A stretch of DNA of 24,921 nt from Proteobacteria bacterium UBA652 (GCA_002299915.1 DBOG01000041.1:1-24921), one strand, 5' to 3'. Counted from the first letter of the stretch, positions 15,108-22,801 are shown. Notes: a model not told the origin generated them from the sequence alone. Made by a program: numbers and translations.

Positions 15108-16388
15108 CTATCGCCGTGGATTCCCACGATGGCGGTTACTGTTGTTATTACCCTTATTACCTTGCGGTTTCCGCCGCGGCGGTGGCGCTGAATATTTTGT
15201 TTTTACCGCAGGTGCGGGAGTTTCCAGCACCTCATCACCTGTCGATAATACAGGCAATTTATGTTTAATATAAGTTTCAATATCTGGCAAAGAAAATACA
15301 TATTCCTCACAGGCGAAGCTCACCGCCACCCCGCTGGCACCTGCCCGCGCCGTGCGCCCGATCCGATGCACATAATCTTCCTGATCTTGTGGTAAATCAT
15401 AATTAAACACATGGCTTACTTCGGGAATATGCAATCCCCGCGCCGCCACATCCGTTGCCACCAAAAAAGCCACCTCGCCTTCTTGGAAACGATTTAATAA
15501 ACTCTCACGCTTCTTCTGTGGCACATCACCAGATAATAACGCCGCCTTATGGCCATTGCCTTCCAAAAACCCCCACACCCTATCTGCCGCGCGTTTCGTG
15601 TTCACAAATACAATGCTGCGCGTCGGTTGCAAGCGCTTAATCAATGCCAATAACAGCGGTATCTTCTCATCATTAGCAGGGTAATAGGCACTTTCCTCAA
15701 TCCGATCAACAGACACTTTCTCAGGTTCAATCAATACTTTTTCGGGATTATTCATATGCTCATAGGCCAGCTCTAACACGTTAAAACTCAAGGTCGCTGA
15801 AAATAACATGCCCAATCGTTCTTCAGGCTTGGGTACGCGCCGCAAGAAATAACGCACATCTTTGATAAACCCCAAATCAAACATCCGATCCGCTTCATCT
15901 AACACAATCGCCTGCGCTTGGCGCAGGTGGAACACCCGATTCTTGTGGTAATCCAATAACCGTCCTGGCGTACCAATTAATACATCACATCCTACTGTAA
16001 TAGCATCCCGCTGTTTTTCATAATCCTTACCACCATGCGCCAAAGCAATGCGCAAACCTGCCGCAGAATTGAGTAAGTTGGCGTCTTTTACAATCTGAAT
16101 TGCCAGCTCACGGGTGGGTGCCAAAATTAAGGCGCGGGGTTGTTTTCCATCCCACCCTTTAGGCTGCGGTTCATCTAATAACCGCTGGAAAGTAGCCAGT
16201 AAAAAGGCAATCGTTTTCCCCGTCCCGGTTTGCGCTTGCCCCGCCACATCACGACCTGCCAGCAAAATTGGTAATGATTCCGCTTGGATAGGTGTGCAAT
16301 GGGTAAATCCCGCTGATTGTAGCCCCTGCCTTAGGGTTTCGTGTAAAGGCAAGTCCGAAAAAGCTTGCTCCGTTAGATGTGTACTCAT
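15108..16388 (-). CDS. rhlB: DEAD-box ATP-dependent RNA helicase RhlB
   Basis: 426 residues from the ATG at 16388 (MSTHLTEQAFSDLPLHETL). An in-frame upstream start at 16469 is unlikely because the extra 27 residues are unlike the family. The Q motif (FTHCTPIQAESLP), motif I AQTGTGKT, Ia PTRELAIQ, GTPGR, motif II DEADRMFD, SAT, IV IVFVNTK, V ATDVAARGL and VI HRIGRTARAG are all intact. The basic C-terminal tail is rich in P, R, K and N. RhlB assists RNase E in RNA turnover. It is divergent from trxA, as in E. coli, which favours RhlB over RhlE. Confidence 0.9.
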   Translation of the reverse strand: MSTHLTEQAFSDLPLHETLRQGLQSAGFTHCTPIQAESLPILLAGRDVAGQAQTGTGKTIAFLLATFQRLLDEPQPKGWDGKQPRALILAPTRELAIQIVKDANLLNSAAGLRIALAHGGKDYEKQRDAITVGCDVLIGTPGRLLDYHKNRVFHLRQAQAIVLDEADRMFDLGFIKDVRYFLRRVPKPEERLGMLFSATLSFNVLELAYEHMNNPEKVLIEPEKVSVDRIEESAYYPANDEKIPLLLALIKRLQPTRSIVFVNTKRAADRVWGFLEGNGHKAALLSGDVPQKKRESLLNRFQEGEVAFLVATDVAARGLHIPEVSHVFNYDLPQDQEDYVHRIGRTARAGASGVAVSFACEEYVFSLPDIETYIKHKLPVLSTGDEVLETPAPAVKTKYSAPPPRRKPQGNKGNNNSNRHRGNPRR

Positions 16389-16424
16389 AGAAATGCTTGC
16401 ATTACCTTCGCTGATCGTAAAAAA

Positions 16425-16453
16425 TGTAACTATATTGTGTACGTGAGTATAAC
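16425..16453 (+). promoter_or_regulatory. Candidate trxA promoter in the rhlB-trxA intergenic region
   Basis: TGTAAC (16425-16430) and TATAAC (16448-16453) are 17 bases apart, upstream of trxA. The 107-base region must also hold the rhlB promoter on the other strand. A moderate match only. Confidence 0.3.
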
Positions 16454-16495
16454 AACATCCACGATGCAATACTTTATAAACACTGGAGAAAAAAC

Positions 16496-16822
16496 ATGAG
16501 TGAACACGTCACCGCAGTCACCGATGGCACATTTGATGGCCAAGTACTGCAATCTGAATTGCCTGTATTAGTTGATTACTGGGCAGAATGGTGTGGCCCT
16601 TGCAAAATGATTGCCCCAATTCTTGAAGAAATTGGCGCTGAATATGCAGGTAAAATTACGGTCTGTAAACTGAATATCGATGAAAATTTAGAAATCCCAC
16701 CTCGTTATGGTATCCGCGGCATCCCAACGCTCATGCTATTTAAAAATGGTGAAGTCGAAGCGACTAAGGTCGGCGCACTCACTAAATCACAATTGACGGC
16801 GTTTTTAGATAGTAATATCTAA
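16496..16822 (+). CDS. trxA: Thioredoxin 1
   Basis: 108 residues with the WCGPCK active site (C33, C36), the buried acid in VDYWAEW, and the cis-proline loop GIRGIPTLMLFKNGE. It is a general cytoplasmic disulfide reductase and processivity partner in some phage polymerases. CTGGAGAAAA provides a strong ribosome site. It is followed by its own terminator, so it is monocistronic. Confidence 0.97.
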   Translation: MSEHVTAVTDGTFDGQVLQSELPVLVDYWAEWCGPCKMIAPILEEIGAEYAGKITVCKLNIDENLEIPPRYGIRGIPTLMLFKNGEVEATKVGALTKSQLTAFLDSNI

Positions 16823-16846
16823 AACACTCGACAACACGCATTACAA

Positions 16847-16882
16847 AAAACAGGCTGTCTGGGTAATCATTCAGCCTGTTTT
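16847..16882 (+). terminator. Rho-independent terminator of trxA
   Basis: AAAACAGGCTG (16847-16857) pairs with CAGCCTGTTTT (16872-16882), an 11-base-pair stem with a 14-base loop ending in four T. It begins 25 bases after the trxA stop. Confidence 0.85.
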
Positions 16883-16902
16883 GCATTTAAGAGGTATACA
16901 GA

Positions 16903-17262
16903 ATAAATCAACATGAAAAAATAAATTACGTTGAATTCCCTGCCAACAACCTTCCAGCAACCCAGTTATTTTTTGAACAAGCCTTTAGCTGGTCTTTTGA
17001 ACGTTTTGGTACTGACTATATCGCTTTTTCCGATGAAGGCCTTAATGGTGGGTTCTTTACATCTGAATTCCATTCAGATGCCAACAAAGGCGCGGCGTTA
17101 ATCGTATTCTATAGTCACGATTTAGAATCAACACAAAATAAAATCATACAGGCAAATGGTATTATCATAGAACCTACCTTTCCTTTCCCAGGTGGTCGCC
17201 GTTTCCATTTTTCTGAGCCTAGCGGAAATGAATTTGCAGTCTGGTCAGATAAAGATGCATAA
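16903..17262 (+). CDS. VOC (glyoxalase/bleomycin resistance) family protein with ATA in start position
   Basis: An uninterrupted 119-codon frame. After the first codon it reads NQHEKINYVEFPANN, FFEQAFSWSFERFGTDYIAF, EGLNGGFF, ALIVFYSHDLES, PFPGGRRFHFSEPSGN and EFAVWSDKDA. This is a complete single-VOC-domain protein of the YP_-type small glyoxalase family, whose members commonly begin M-x-x-HEKINYVEFPA. No ATG, GTG or TTG occurs in this frame: the codon in the expected start place is ATA at 16903, 8 bases after an AAGAGG ribosome site. An out-of-frame ATG at 16913 would join the frame only if the six-A run after it gained one A. It is either an ATG-to-ATA null, a rare ATA start, or a sequence error. 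Substrate unknown; metal ligands not assigned. Confidence 0.75.
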   Translation: MNQHEKINYVEFPANNLPATQLFFEQAFSWSFERFGTDYIAFSDEGLNGGFFTSEFHSDANKGAALIVFYSHDLESTQNKIIQANGIIIEPTFPFPGGRRFHFSEPSGNEFAVWSDKDA

Positions 17263-17291
17263 GCCTATTTTTACCCTGTAAAATAGCCACC

Positions 17292-19451
17292 ATGGAAGAT
17301 GTCTCCCGATTATTAGATGAACTGAATAAACCGCAACGCGAAGCGGTGTCTGCCGATCCTGGGCATGCCCGTATTTTAGCGGGTGCGGGCAGTGGTAAAA
17401 CCCGTGTTTTAGTCCATCGTATTGCCTGGTTAATTGAGGTGGAAGAGTATTCGCCCGCGGAAATTCTATCCGTCACCTTTACCAATAAAGCCGCTGCCGA
17501 AATGCGGGGTCGAATTGAAGATTTATTGGGTTATCCACTTGGCGGTATGTGGGTCGGCACATTTCATGGCCTTGCCCATCGCTTATTACGTGCCCATTGG
17601 CAAGATGCCGATTTACCGCAAAGCTTTCAGATCCTAGATAGCGACGATCAACTGCGGATGATCAAGCGGATTATTCGCGGCATGGAATTGGATGAAGCCC
17701 AGTGGCCACCCAAACAAGCCCAATGGTTTATCAACGGCCAAAAAGATGAAGGGTTGCGCCCAAAGCATATTCAAGTGGGCAATGATCTCTATTCACAAAA
17801 AATGTTGGCCATTTATGAGGCTTATGAAGCGACTTGCCAACGCGCAGGCGTGGTCGATTTTGGTGAGCTGATTTTACGCTCCCATGAGCTCTGGTTAAAA
17901 CGCCCTGATATTTTGGCACATTACCAACAGCGTTTTAAGCAAATCCTAGTCGATGAATTTCAAGATACCAACACCATTCAATATGCTTGGTTGCGGCTGC
18001 TAGCAGGTGAATCAGGCCATTTATTTATCGTTGGTGATGATGATCAATCAATCTATGGCTGGCGTGGGGCAAAAATTGAAAACATCCAACAGTTTCATGT
18101 GGATTACCCCACCGAAAACACCGTACGCTTAGAACAAAACTATCGCTCAACAGGCAATATTCTTGCTGTCGCTAATGCTGTTATTTCAAACAATACGGAT
18201 CGCTTAGGTAAAAAGCTGTGGACAGATGATGATGCTGGTTCGCCAGTACAAATTTATCAAGCCTTTGATGAACGCGATGAAGCGCGATTCTTGGTCAATA
18301 TCGTGAAAGAGCAAAATGAAGCGGGTTTGCCGCGCGCTGATCATGCGGTGCTCTATCGTTCCAATGCCCAATCTCGGATAATTGAAGAAGCCTTGTTACA
18401 GGCACAAGTGCCGTATCGGGTATATGGCGGCCTACGCTTTTTTGAACGTGCTGAAATTAAAGATGTATTGGCTTATCTGCGGCTGGTTGCTAATCGGGAT
18501 GATGATGCCGCCTTTGAACGGGTCGTCAATACGCCTACTCGTGGCATTGGCGCACGTACGCTCACCGAAGTTCGCCAATATGCTCGTGAACAGCAGCAAA
18601 CGATGTGGAAGGCGACCAAAGCCTTACTTGCCGCTGAAGTGTTCACCGCTCGGGCAGGCAATGCGCTGGTTGGATTCTTAAATCTCATTGATTCACTCAC
18701 ACCTGAAGATGCTGATTTTCCCTTGCACGAACTGACCACCTTAGTGATTGATGAAACAGGCTTACGCGGCCACTTTGAAAAAGATCAATCCGAAAAAGGC
18801 CAAGGTCGAATTGAAAACTTAGATGAATTGATCAATGCCGCACGACAATTTACCCATAGCGAAGAAACCAAAGATATGCCGCTGCTCGCTGCCTTTTTAT
18901 CGCATGCCGCGCTAGAAGCAGGTGAAGATCAAGGCGACCGCTGGGAAGATTGTGTGCAACTGATGACATTGCATGCGGCAAAGGGTTTGGAATTCCCCAC
19001 CGTGTTTATCGTCGGTATGGAAGAAGGCCTATTCCCTGGTCAAAAAAGCAGTGATGATCCTGCTCGCTTGGCCGAAGAGCGCCGGCTCTGCTATGTCGGC
19101 ATGACGCGTGCACGCCAAAAACTGTTTTTGTTGCATACTGAATTCAGACGACTTTATGGCCAAGAAATGTATCCTACTCCCTCGCGCTTCTTACGAGAAA
19201 TTCCCGAAGAGCATACTGAAGAAATCCGCGCTCGTAAGGGCTATGTTACGCAAGCAAGCATGCCTAACGCGTCTCAAACGAATACGCTAAATGAAACAGG
19301 CTATACCATCGGCCAACAAGTCCATCATCAAAAATTTGGGGGTGGCACGGTAGTCAATAATGAAGGTTCCGGCAAAAGCGCACGGATCCAAGTCAACTTT
19401 AAGCATGCTGGCAGCAAGTGGTTGGTGCTCGCTTATGCTAATCTTGAATAA
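17292..19451 (+). CDS. uvrD: DNA helicase II
   Basis: 719 residues, matching E. coli UvrD (720). It opens MEDVSRLLDELNKPQREAV, then AGAGSGKT (30-37, Walker A), VTFTNKAAAEMRGRI (Ia), GTFHGLAHRLLR, LVDEFQDTN (motif II), VGDDDQSIYGWRGA (III), LEQNYRST (IV), VQLMTLHAAKGLEFP (V) and CYVGMTRARQKL (VI). The C-terminal 50 residues (IGQQVHHQKFGGGTV to NFKHAGSKWLVL) form the Tudor-like RNA-polymerase-interacting domain. It removes excised strands in mismatch and nucleotide-excision repair. No good Shine-Dalgarno is visible before the ATG. Confidence 0.96.
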   Translation: MEDVSRLLDELNKPQREAVSADPGHARILAGAGSGKTRVLVHRIAWLIEVEEYSPAEILSVTFTNKAAAEMRGRIEDLLGYPLGGMWVGTFHGLAHRLLRAHWQDADLPQSFQILDSDDQLRMIKRIIRGMELDEAQWPPKQAQWFINGQKDEGLRPKHIQVGNDLYSQKMLAIYEAYEATCQRAGVVDFGELILRSHELWLKRPDILAHYQQRFKQILVDEFQDTNTIQYAWLRLLAGESGHLFIVGDDDQSIYGWRGAKIENIQQFHVDYPTENTVRLEQNYRSTGNILAVANAVISNNTDRLGKKLWTDDDAGSPVQIYQAFDERDEARFLVNIVKEQNEAGLPRADHAVLYRSNAQSRIIEEALLQAQVPYRVYGGLRFFERAEIKDVLAYLRLVANRDDDAAFERVVNTPTRGIGARTLTEVRQYAREQQQTMWKATKALLAAEVFTARAGNALVGFLNLIDSLTPEDADFPLHELTTLVIDETGLRGHFEKDQSEKGQGRIENLDELINAARQFTHSEETKDMPLLAAFLSHAALEAGEDQGDRWEDCVQLMTLHAAKGLEFPTVFIVGMEEGLFPGQKSSDDPARLAEERRLCYVGMTRARQKLFLLHTEFRRLYGQEMYPTPSRFLREIPEEHTEEIRARKGYVTQASMPNASQTNTLNETGYTIGQQVHHQKFGGGTVVNNEGSGKSARIQVNFKHAGSKWLVLAYANLE

Positions 19452-19463
19452 GACTAAAAAATC

Positions 19464-19561
19464 GTGTCATCTCGACTCCGTTCGTCCTGAGGCTCTCGAA
19501 GGATGGAGAGAACTTAATTTTAAATAACTTAAAGATTCCTCCACTACGGTCGGAATGACAC
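19464..19561. repeat. Imperfect palindromic element of dispersed-repeat type
   Basis: A 98-base stretch bounded by near-perfect 13-base inverted ends, GTGTCATCTCGAC (19464-19476) and GTCGGAATGACAC (19549-19561), differing at two positions. The interior has TCCTGAGGCTCTCGAAGGAT on one side and GATTCCTCCACTACGG on the other. Both resemble motifs found in short dispersed intergenic repeats of many proteobacteria. It has no coding capacity and sits 13 bases after uvrD. A second copy is not present in the window. Confidence 0.55.
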
Positions 19562-19617
19562 TGTAATTTTAGGTTAAAATAACCACAATCATCTGCTATA
19601 ACAGGATACCCAAATTT

Positions 19618-21105
19618 ATGCGCCCACATTTTCTATTTATTATGCTTATCACCCTTTGCTCCCTGCTTACCGCTTGCGGTGATGACAATTCGACCAGTTC
19701 GGCCGCCAACAAAGACCAATACAACTGGAAAATGGTTACAACTTGGCCACCTAATTTCCCCGTATTACAAGAAGGTGCGGAGCGTTTTGCCAAAAATGTT
19801 GAAACAGCAAGCGATGGTCGGATAAAAATACAAGTCTTCGCTGGTGGTGAATTGATCCCCGCTTTGCAAGCGTTTGATGCTGTCTCGCAAGGCACGGTTG
19901 AAATGAGTCATGGCTCGGCTTATTATTGGGCAGGCAAGGTGCCTGAAGCGCAATTTTTCTCTGGTGTGCCCTTCGGAATGACGGCTGAAGGCATGAACAC
20001 CTGGCTGTATGAGGGTGGCGGTCTTGAGCTTTGGCGTGAAGTCTATCAACCTTTTCATGTTATCCCCTTCCCGCTCGGCAATACTGGCCCACAAATGGGT
20101 GGCTGGTTTAATAAAGAAATCAATTCTATAGAAGATATTCAGGGCTTAAAAATGCGGATCCCAGGTTTGGGCGGCAAAGTATTCGCGAAAGCCGGTGGTA
20201 ATCCTGTATTGCTCGCAGGCAGCGAAGTCTATACCGCGCTTGAGCGTAATACGATTGATGCCACCGAATGGATCGGTCCCTTCCATGATCAGCGCCTCGG
20301 TCTATATCGCGCTGCCAAACACTATTATTATCCTGGCTGGCATGAGCCTGGCACCGTATTAGAACTTGGCATTAACCAACGCGCATGGGAATCCTTGCCT
20401 GCTGATTTACAAGCGATTATTCGTGATCAAGCAAAGAAAGAAAATCTTCAAATGCTAGCCGACATGGATCGCAATAATCGTGCCGCATTAACGGAACTTA
20501 AAGCGCTTAAAAATATTCAAATCCACCGTTTTCCAGATGATGTGATCGCCACGTTCAAACACCTGACTGATGAAACACTAACGGAAGCAGCCACTGCCGA
20601 TCCTAAATTTGCACGGGTCTATCAAGCCTATCAAAACTTCCGCCAGCAACACCCTGCAGACTCAGGGCTGGAAGGCAATTATATGGAAGAATTTTCACAA
20701 GATAGCGCTGCAATATCGTCACTTACACAGGAAATCACCGTTTATCGAAGCCCAACGTGTAACTGCTGCAAAAAATGGATGTCGCATTTGGAAGAAAACG
20801 GCTTCATTGTAAAAGACAAAATCAGCATGAACCTCGCTTCCGTCAAAGATCAGCTGCACGTGCCGCATAAAATGAATTCCTGCCACACCGCACTGATTGG
20901 CGATTATATTATTGAAGGGCATGTGCCTGCTGACGACATTAAACGATTGCTGTTAGCGCAGCCCGATATTAATGGCCTCGCCGTGCCTGAGATGCCCATT
21001 GGCTCTCCCGGCATGGAGCATGGTGACCGCGTTGATCCTTATACTGTTTTCAGCTTCAAACAAGATGGTAAGTTAGCGGTGTTTAATCAATATCCAAAAA
21101 ATTAA
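19618..21105 (+). CDS. Lipoprotein fusing a TRAP solute-binding domain to a DUF411 domain
   Basis: 495 residues. Lipoprotein signal with lipobox LLTAC (lipid Cys20), next residue Gly. Residues 36-345 are a DctP/TakP-like TRAP solute-binding domain: MVTTWPPNFPVLQEGAERFA, FAGGELIPALQAFDAVSQG, LKMRIPGLGGKVF with the carboxylate-binding arginine R180, DATEWIGPFHDQRLGLY and YPGWHEPGTVLELGIN. Residues 372-493 are a complete DUF411 domain: VYRSPTCNCCKKWMSHLEENG (C381, C383, C384), HKMNSCHTALIG (C422), YIIEGHVPADDIKRLL and GLAVPEMPIGSPGME. TRAP binding proteins feed carboxylates to DctQM permeases; DUF411 proteins occur in copper-resistance settings and carry putative metal-binding thiols. No TRAP permease gene is in the window. 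The junction is in one frame with a short acidic linker. arfB follows after 9 bases. Confidence 0.9.
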   Translation: MRPHFLFIMLITLCSLLTACGDDNSTSSAANKDQYNWKMVTTWPPNFPVLQEGAERFAKNVETASDGRIKIQVFAGGELIPALQAFDAVSQGTVEMSHGSAYYWAGKVPEAQFFSGVPFGMTAEGMNTWLYEGGGLELWREVYQPFHVIPFPLGNTGPQMGGWFNKEINSIEDIQGLKMRIPGLGGKVFAKAGGNPVLLAGSEVYTALERNTIDATEWIGPFHDQRLGLYRAAKHYYYPGWHEPGTVLELGINQRAWESLPADLQAIIRDQAKKENLQMLADMDRNNRAALTELKALKNIQIHRFPDDVIATFKHLTDETLTEAATADPKFARVYQAYQNFRQQHPADSGLEGNYMEEFSQDSAAISSLTQEITVYRSPTCNCCKKWMSHLEENGFIVKDKISMNLASVKDQLHVPHKMNSCHTALIGDYIIEGHVPADDIKRLLLAQPDINGLAVPEMPIGSPGMEHGDRVDPYTVFSFKQDGKLAVFNQYPKN

Positions 21106-21114
21106 GTCTGCGCC

Positions 21115-21528
21115 ATGTTAATCATCTCCTCAACCGTTAGCCTACCTGACGATGAAATCGAGCTCACCGCCATTCGTGCCCAAGGTGCAGGCGGGCAAAA
21201 TGTCAATAAAGTCTCGTCGGCGATTCATCTACGGTTTGATATTTATCGTTCTTCGCTGCCTGATTTTTATAAGCAACGCCTGATGCGTTTGCAAGATCGG
21301 CGGATCAGTAAAGAAGGTATTTTGGTGATCAAAGCGCAAAAGTTTCGCACCCAAAGCAAAAATAAAGACGATGCACTCGCACGCCTACAAGGCTTGATTC
21401 AAAGCGCCGCAGTGATTCAAAAAACCCGCCGTGCCACCAAGCCCAGCAAAAATGCCAAGAAAAAAAGAGTCGATAATAAAACCCGCCGCGGGAAAGTAAA
21501 ATCACTGCGTGGCAAAGTGTCTGAGTAA
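21115..21528 (+). CDS. arfB: Peptidyl-tRNA hydrolase ArfB, ribosome rescue factor
   Basis: 137 residues, compared with 140 for E. coli YaeJ/ArfB. The class-I release-factor core shows GAGGQNVNKVSSAIHLRF with the catalytic GGQ, then DRRISKEGILVIKAQKFRTQ. A long basic tail (KKRVDNKTRRGKVKS) inserts into the mRNA channel of stalled ribosomes. It hydrolyses peptidyl-tRNA on non-stop complexes. It lies 9 bases after the TRAP-DUF411 gene and may share its transcript. Confidence 0.93.
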   Translation: MLIISSTVSLPDDEIELTAIRAQGAGGQNVNKVSSAIHLRFDIYRSSLPDFYKQRLMRLQDRRISKEGILVIKAQKFRTQSKNKDDALARLQGLIQSAAVIQKTRRATKPSKNAKKKRVDNKTRRGKVKSLRGKVSE

Positions 21529-21534
21529 ATTCTA

Positions 21535-21566
21535 ACTTGACCTAATCATCACAAGTCAAGTAAAGT
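21535..21566 (+). promoter_or_regulatory. Promoter with overlapping inverted repeat, upstream of the CsgG-like gene
   Basis: TTGACC (21537-21542) and TAAAGT (21561-21566) with an 18-base spacer form a fair sigma-70 promoter. A perfect inverted repeat, ACTTGAC (21535-21541) with GTCAAGT (21555-21561), 20 bases centre to centre, covers the -35 box and touches the -10 box. This is the geometry expected of a dimeric regulator site. Confidence 0.45.
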
Positions 21567-21607
21567 GAACAGTCAACGACGATTTATTAATTTATATGGA
21601 GACAGCA

Positions 21608-22666
21608 ATGAAGGCTAAACAAGTAAGCAATTTACTCACAATAACAGCATTATCAGTTTTACTAACAGCATGTGTTAGTACTGGCGTACAAATGGGTTCT
21701 AAAAAAGCCGAATCTTCTGTGAGTGGTGGTACAGGTGGGTCGAATGCTGAGGATGCAAATGCCTCACTAGAGCGTTGTGATCGTGCATTAGGTACGGTTG
21801 CTATTGATGAAGATACATCTTCACCTTGGTATAACCGTATGGGGAGATATGGTGTCAATTCAACCGTCCCTATTTTACGTGTTATGGCACAACAAAGTAA
21901 TTGTTTCATTGTGGTCGAACGTAGCCGAAGAGGAATGGCACATATTGAGCGCGAACGTGCCTTAGAGGATTCTGGTGAGTTGCGGGGTTCTAGTAACTTT
22001 GGTAAAGGCCAATTAGTGGCTGCCGATTATACAATTATCCCTAGCCTTATTTTTAGCGATGATGACACAGGCGGCGTAGGTGGGCTTATTGGTGGCTTAC
22101 TGGGCGGCTCTATTGGTGCCTTAATTGGTGGTAGCCTTAGCTTTGCTGATGCACAAAGTGTAATGACTTTGGTAGAAAATCGCTCTGGTGTCCAAGTGGC
22201 AGCAGCTGAAGGAAGCGCTCGCGCAACTAATATTAAAGCGGGTATTGGTTTATTTGGTGGTGGCGGCGGCGGCGGCTTCGGTGGCTATACCAAAACACCA
22301 GAAGGCAAGGTTATTGTAGGTGCAATGATGGATGCTTTTAATACCATGGTCAGATCGACTAGAAACTATAAAGCACAAACGGTTGATAGCCCGAATGGAT
22401 TAGGCACAGGTGGCTCATTAGGTGTGGATGGTGCTTCATCGGCTCCTGCACCCGCTCCTGCGGCCGCGGTATCAGGCATGAGCTTACAAGCTAAAATCAG
22501 AAAAGCACAATCTACTTTGAATTCTTTAGGATACAATGCAGGAACGCCTGATGGTAAAGTAGGTGGAAATACGCGGACAGCAGTAAAAGCCTTCCAAGCT
22601 GATAATGGTATGAATCCAACAGGCCGGTTAGATCCTGCAACACTCAATAAGCTGTTAGCTTACTAA
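21608..22666 (+). CDS. CsgG-like outer-membrane lipoprotein with C-terminal peptidoglycan-binding domain
   Basis: 352 residues from the ATG at 21608, preceded by GGAGA. An in-frame ATG 12 bases upstream overlaps that ribosome site. Lipobox LLTAC (Cys22) followed by Val suggests the outer membrane. Residues 50-255 have the CsgG pattern: NSTVPILRVMAQQSNCFIVV, ERSRRGMAHIERERAL, AADYTIIPSLIF, VENRSGVQVAAAEGSA and VIVGAMMDAFNTMVRS. A Gly/Leu/Ile segment (155-175) and a Gly run (217-226) lie where CsgG places membrane-inserted strands. After an Ala/Pro linker (279-287), residues 291-351 form a PG_binding_1 domain (QSTLNSLGYNAGTPDGKVGG and FQADNGMNPTGRLDPATL). It may be a pore or assembly factor tethered to the cell wall. 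No curli genes are nearby. Confidence 0.82.
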   Translation: MKAKQVSNLLTITALSVLLTACVSTGVQMGSKKAESSVSGGTGGSNAEDANASLERCDRALGTVAIDEDTSSPWYNRMGRYGVNSTVPILRVMAQQSNCFIVVERSRRGMAHIERERALEDSGELRGSSNFGKGQLVAADYTIIPSLIFSDDDTGGVGGLIGGLLGGSIGALIGGSLSFADAQSVMTLVENRSGVQVAAAEGSARATNIKAGIGLFGGGGGGGFGGYTKTPEGKVIVGAMMDAFNTMVRSTRNYKAQTVDSPNGLGTGGSLGVDGASSAPAPAPAAAVSGMSLQAKIRKAQSTLNSLGYNAGTPDGKVGGNTRTAVKAFQADNGMNPTGRLDPATLNKLLAY

Positions 22667-22673
22667 TATTGTA

Positions 22674-22701
22674 AATAATGATCCTAGCTAAGGTCATTAT
22701 T
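22674..22701 (+). terminator. First hairpin after the CsgG-like gene
   Basis: AATAATGATC (22674-22683) pairs with GGTCATTATT (22692-22701) over 10 pairs with one G-U and an 8-base loop. It is AT-rich and followed by GCTGTTT rather than a T-run, so it is weaker than the next one. Confidence 0.4.
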
Positions 22702-22714
22702 GCTGTTTAAATTC

Positions 22715-22749
22715 AGAAGGGTGGAATTTTTATTCCGCCCTTCTTTTTT
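22715..22749 (+). terminator. Strong Rho-independent terminator
   Basis: AGAAGGGTGGAA (22715-22726) pairs with TTCCGCCCTTCT (22733-22744), 12 pairs with one G-U and a 6-base loop, followed by a five-T run. It ends the CsgG-like gene transcript. Confidence 0.88.
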
Positions 22750-22771
22750 AATATCACACCACCCGTAATCA

Positions 22772-22801
22772 TGTAACTTACAGGGTTTTCATGCTTATAA
22801 T
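22772..22801 (+). promoter_or_regulatory. Candidate promoter for the DMT permease gene
   Basis: TGTAAC (22772-22777) and TATAAT (22796-22801) with an 18-base spacer lie about 90 bases upstream of the ATG. A second TATAAT at 22823-22828 lacks a -35. A small palindrome, GATGG-N5-CCATC (22803-22817), lies near the expected start point. Confidence 0.35.

Noticed and set aside
16389..16469. An N-terminal extension of RhlB from 16469
   Set aside because: The extra 27 residues (MHRGCCYTHVHNIV...) look unlike the family and occupy the divergent promoter region shared with trxA.
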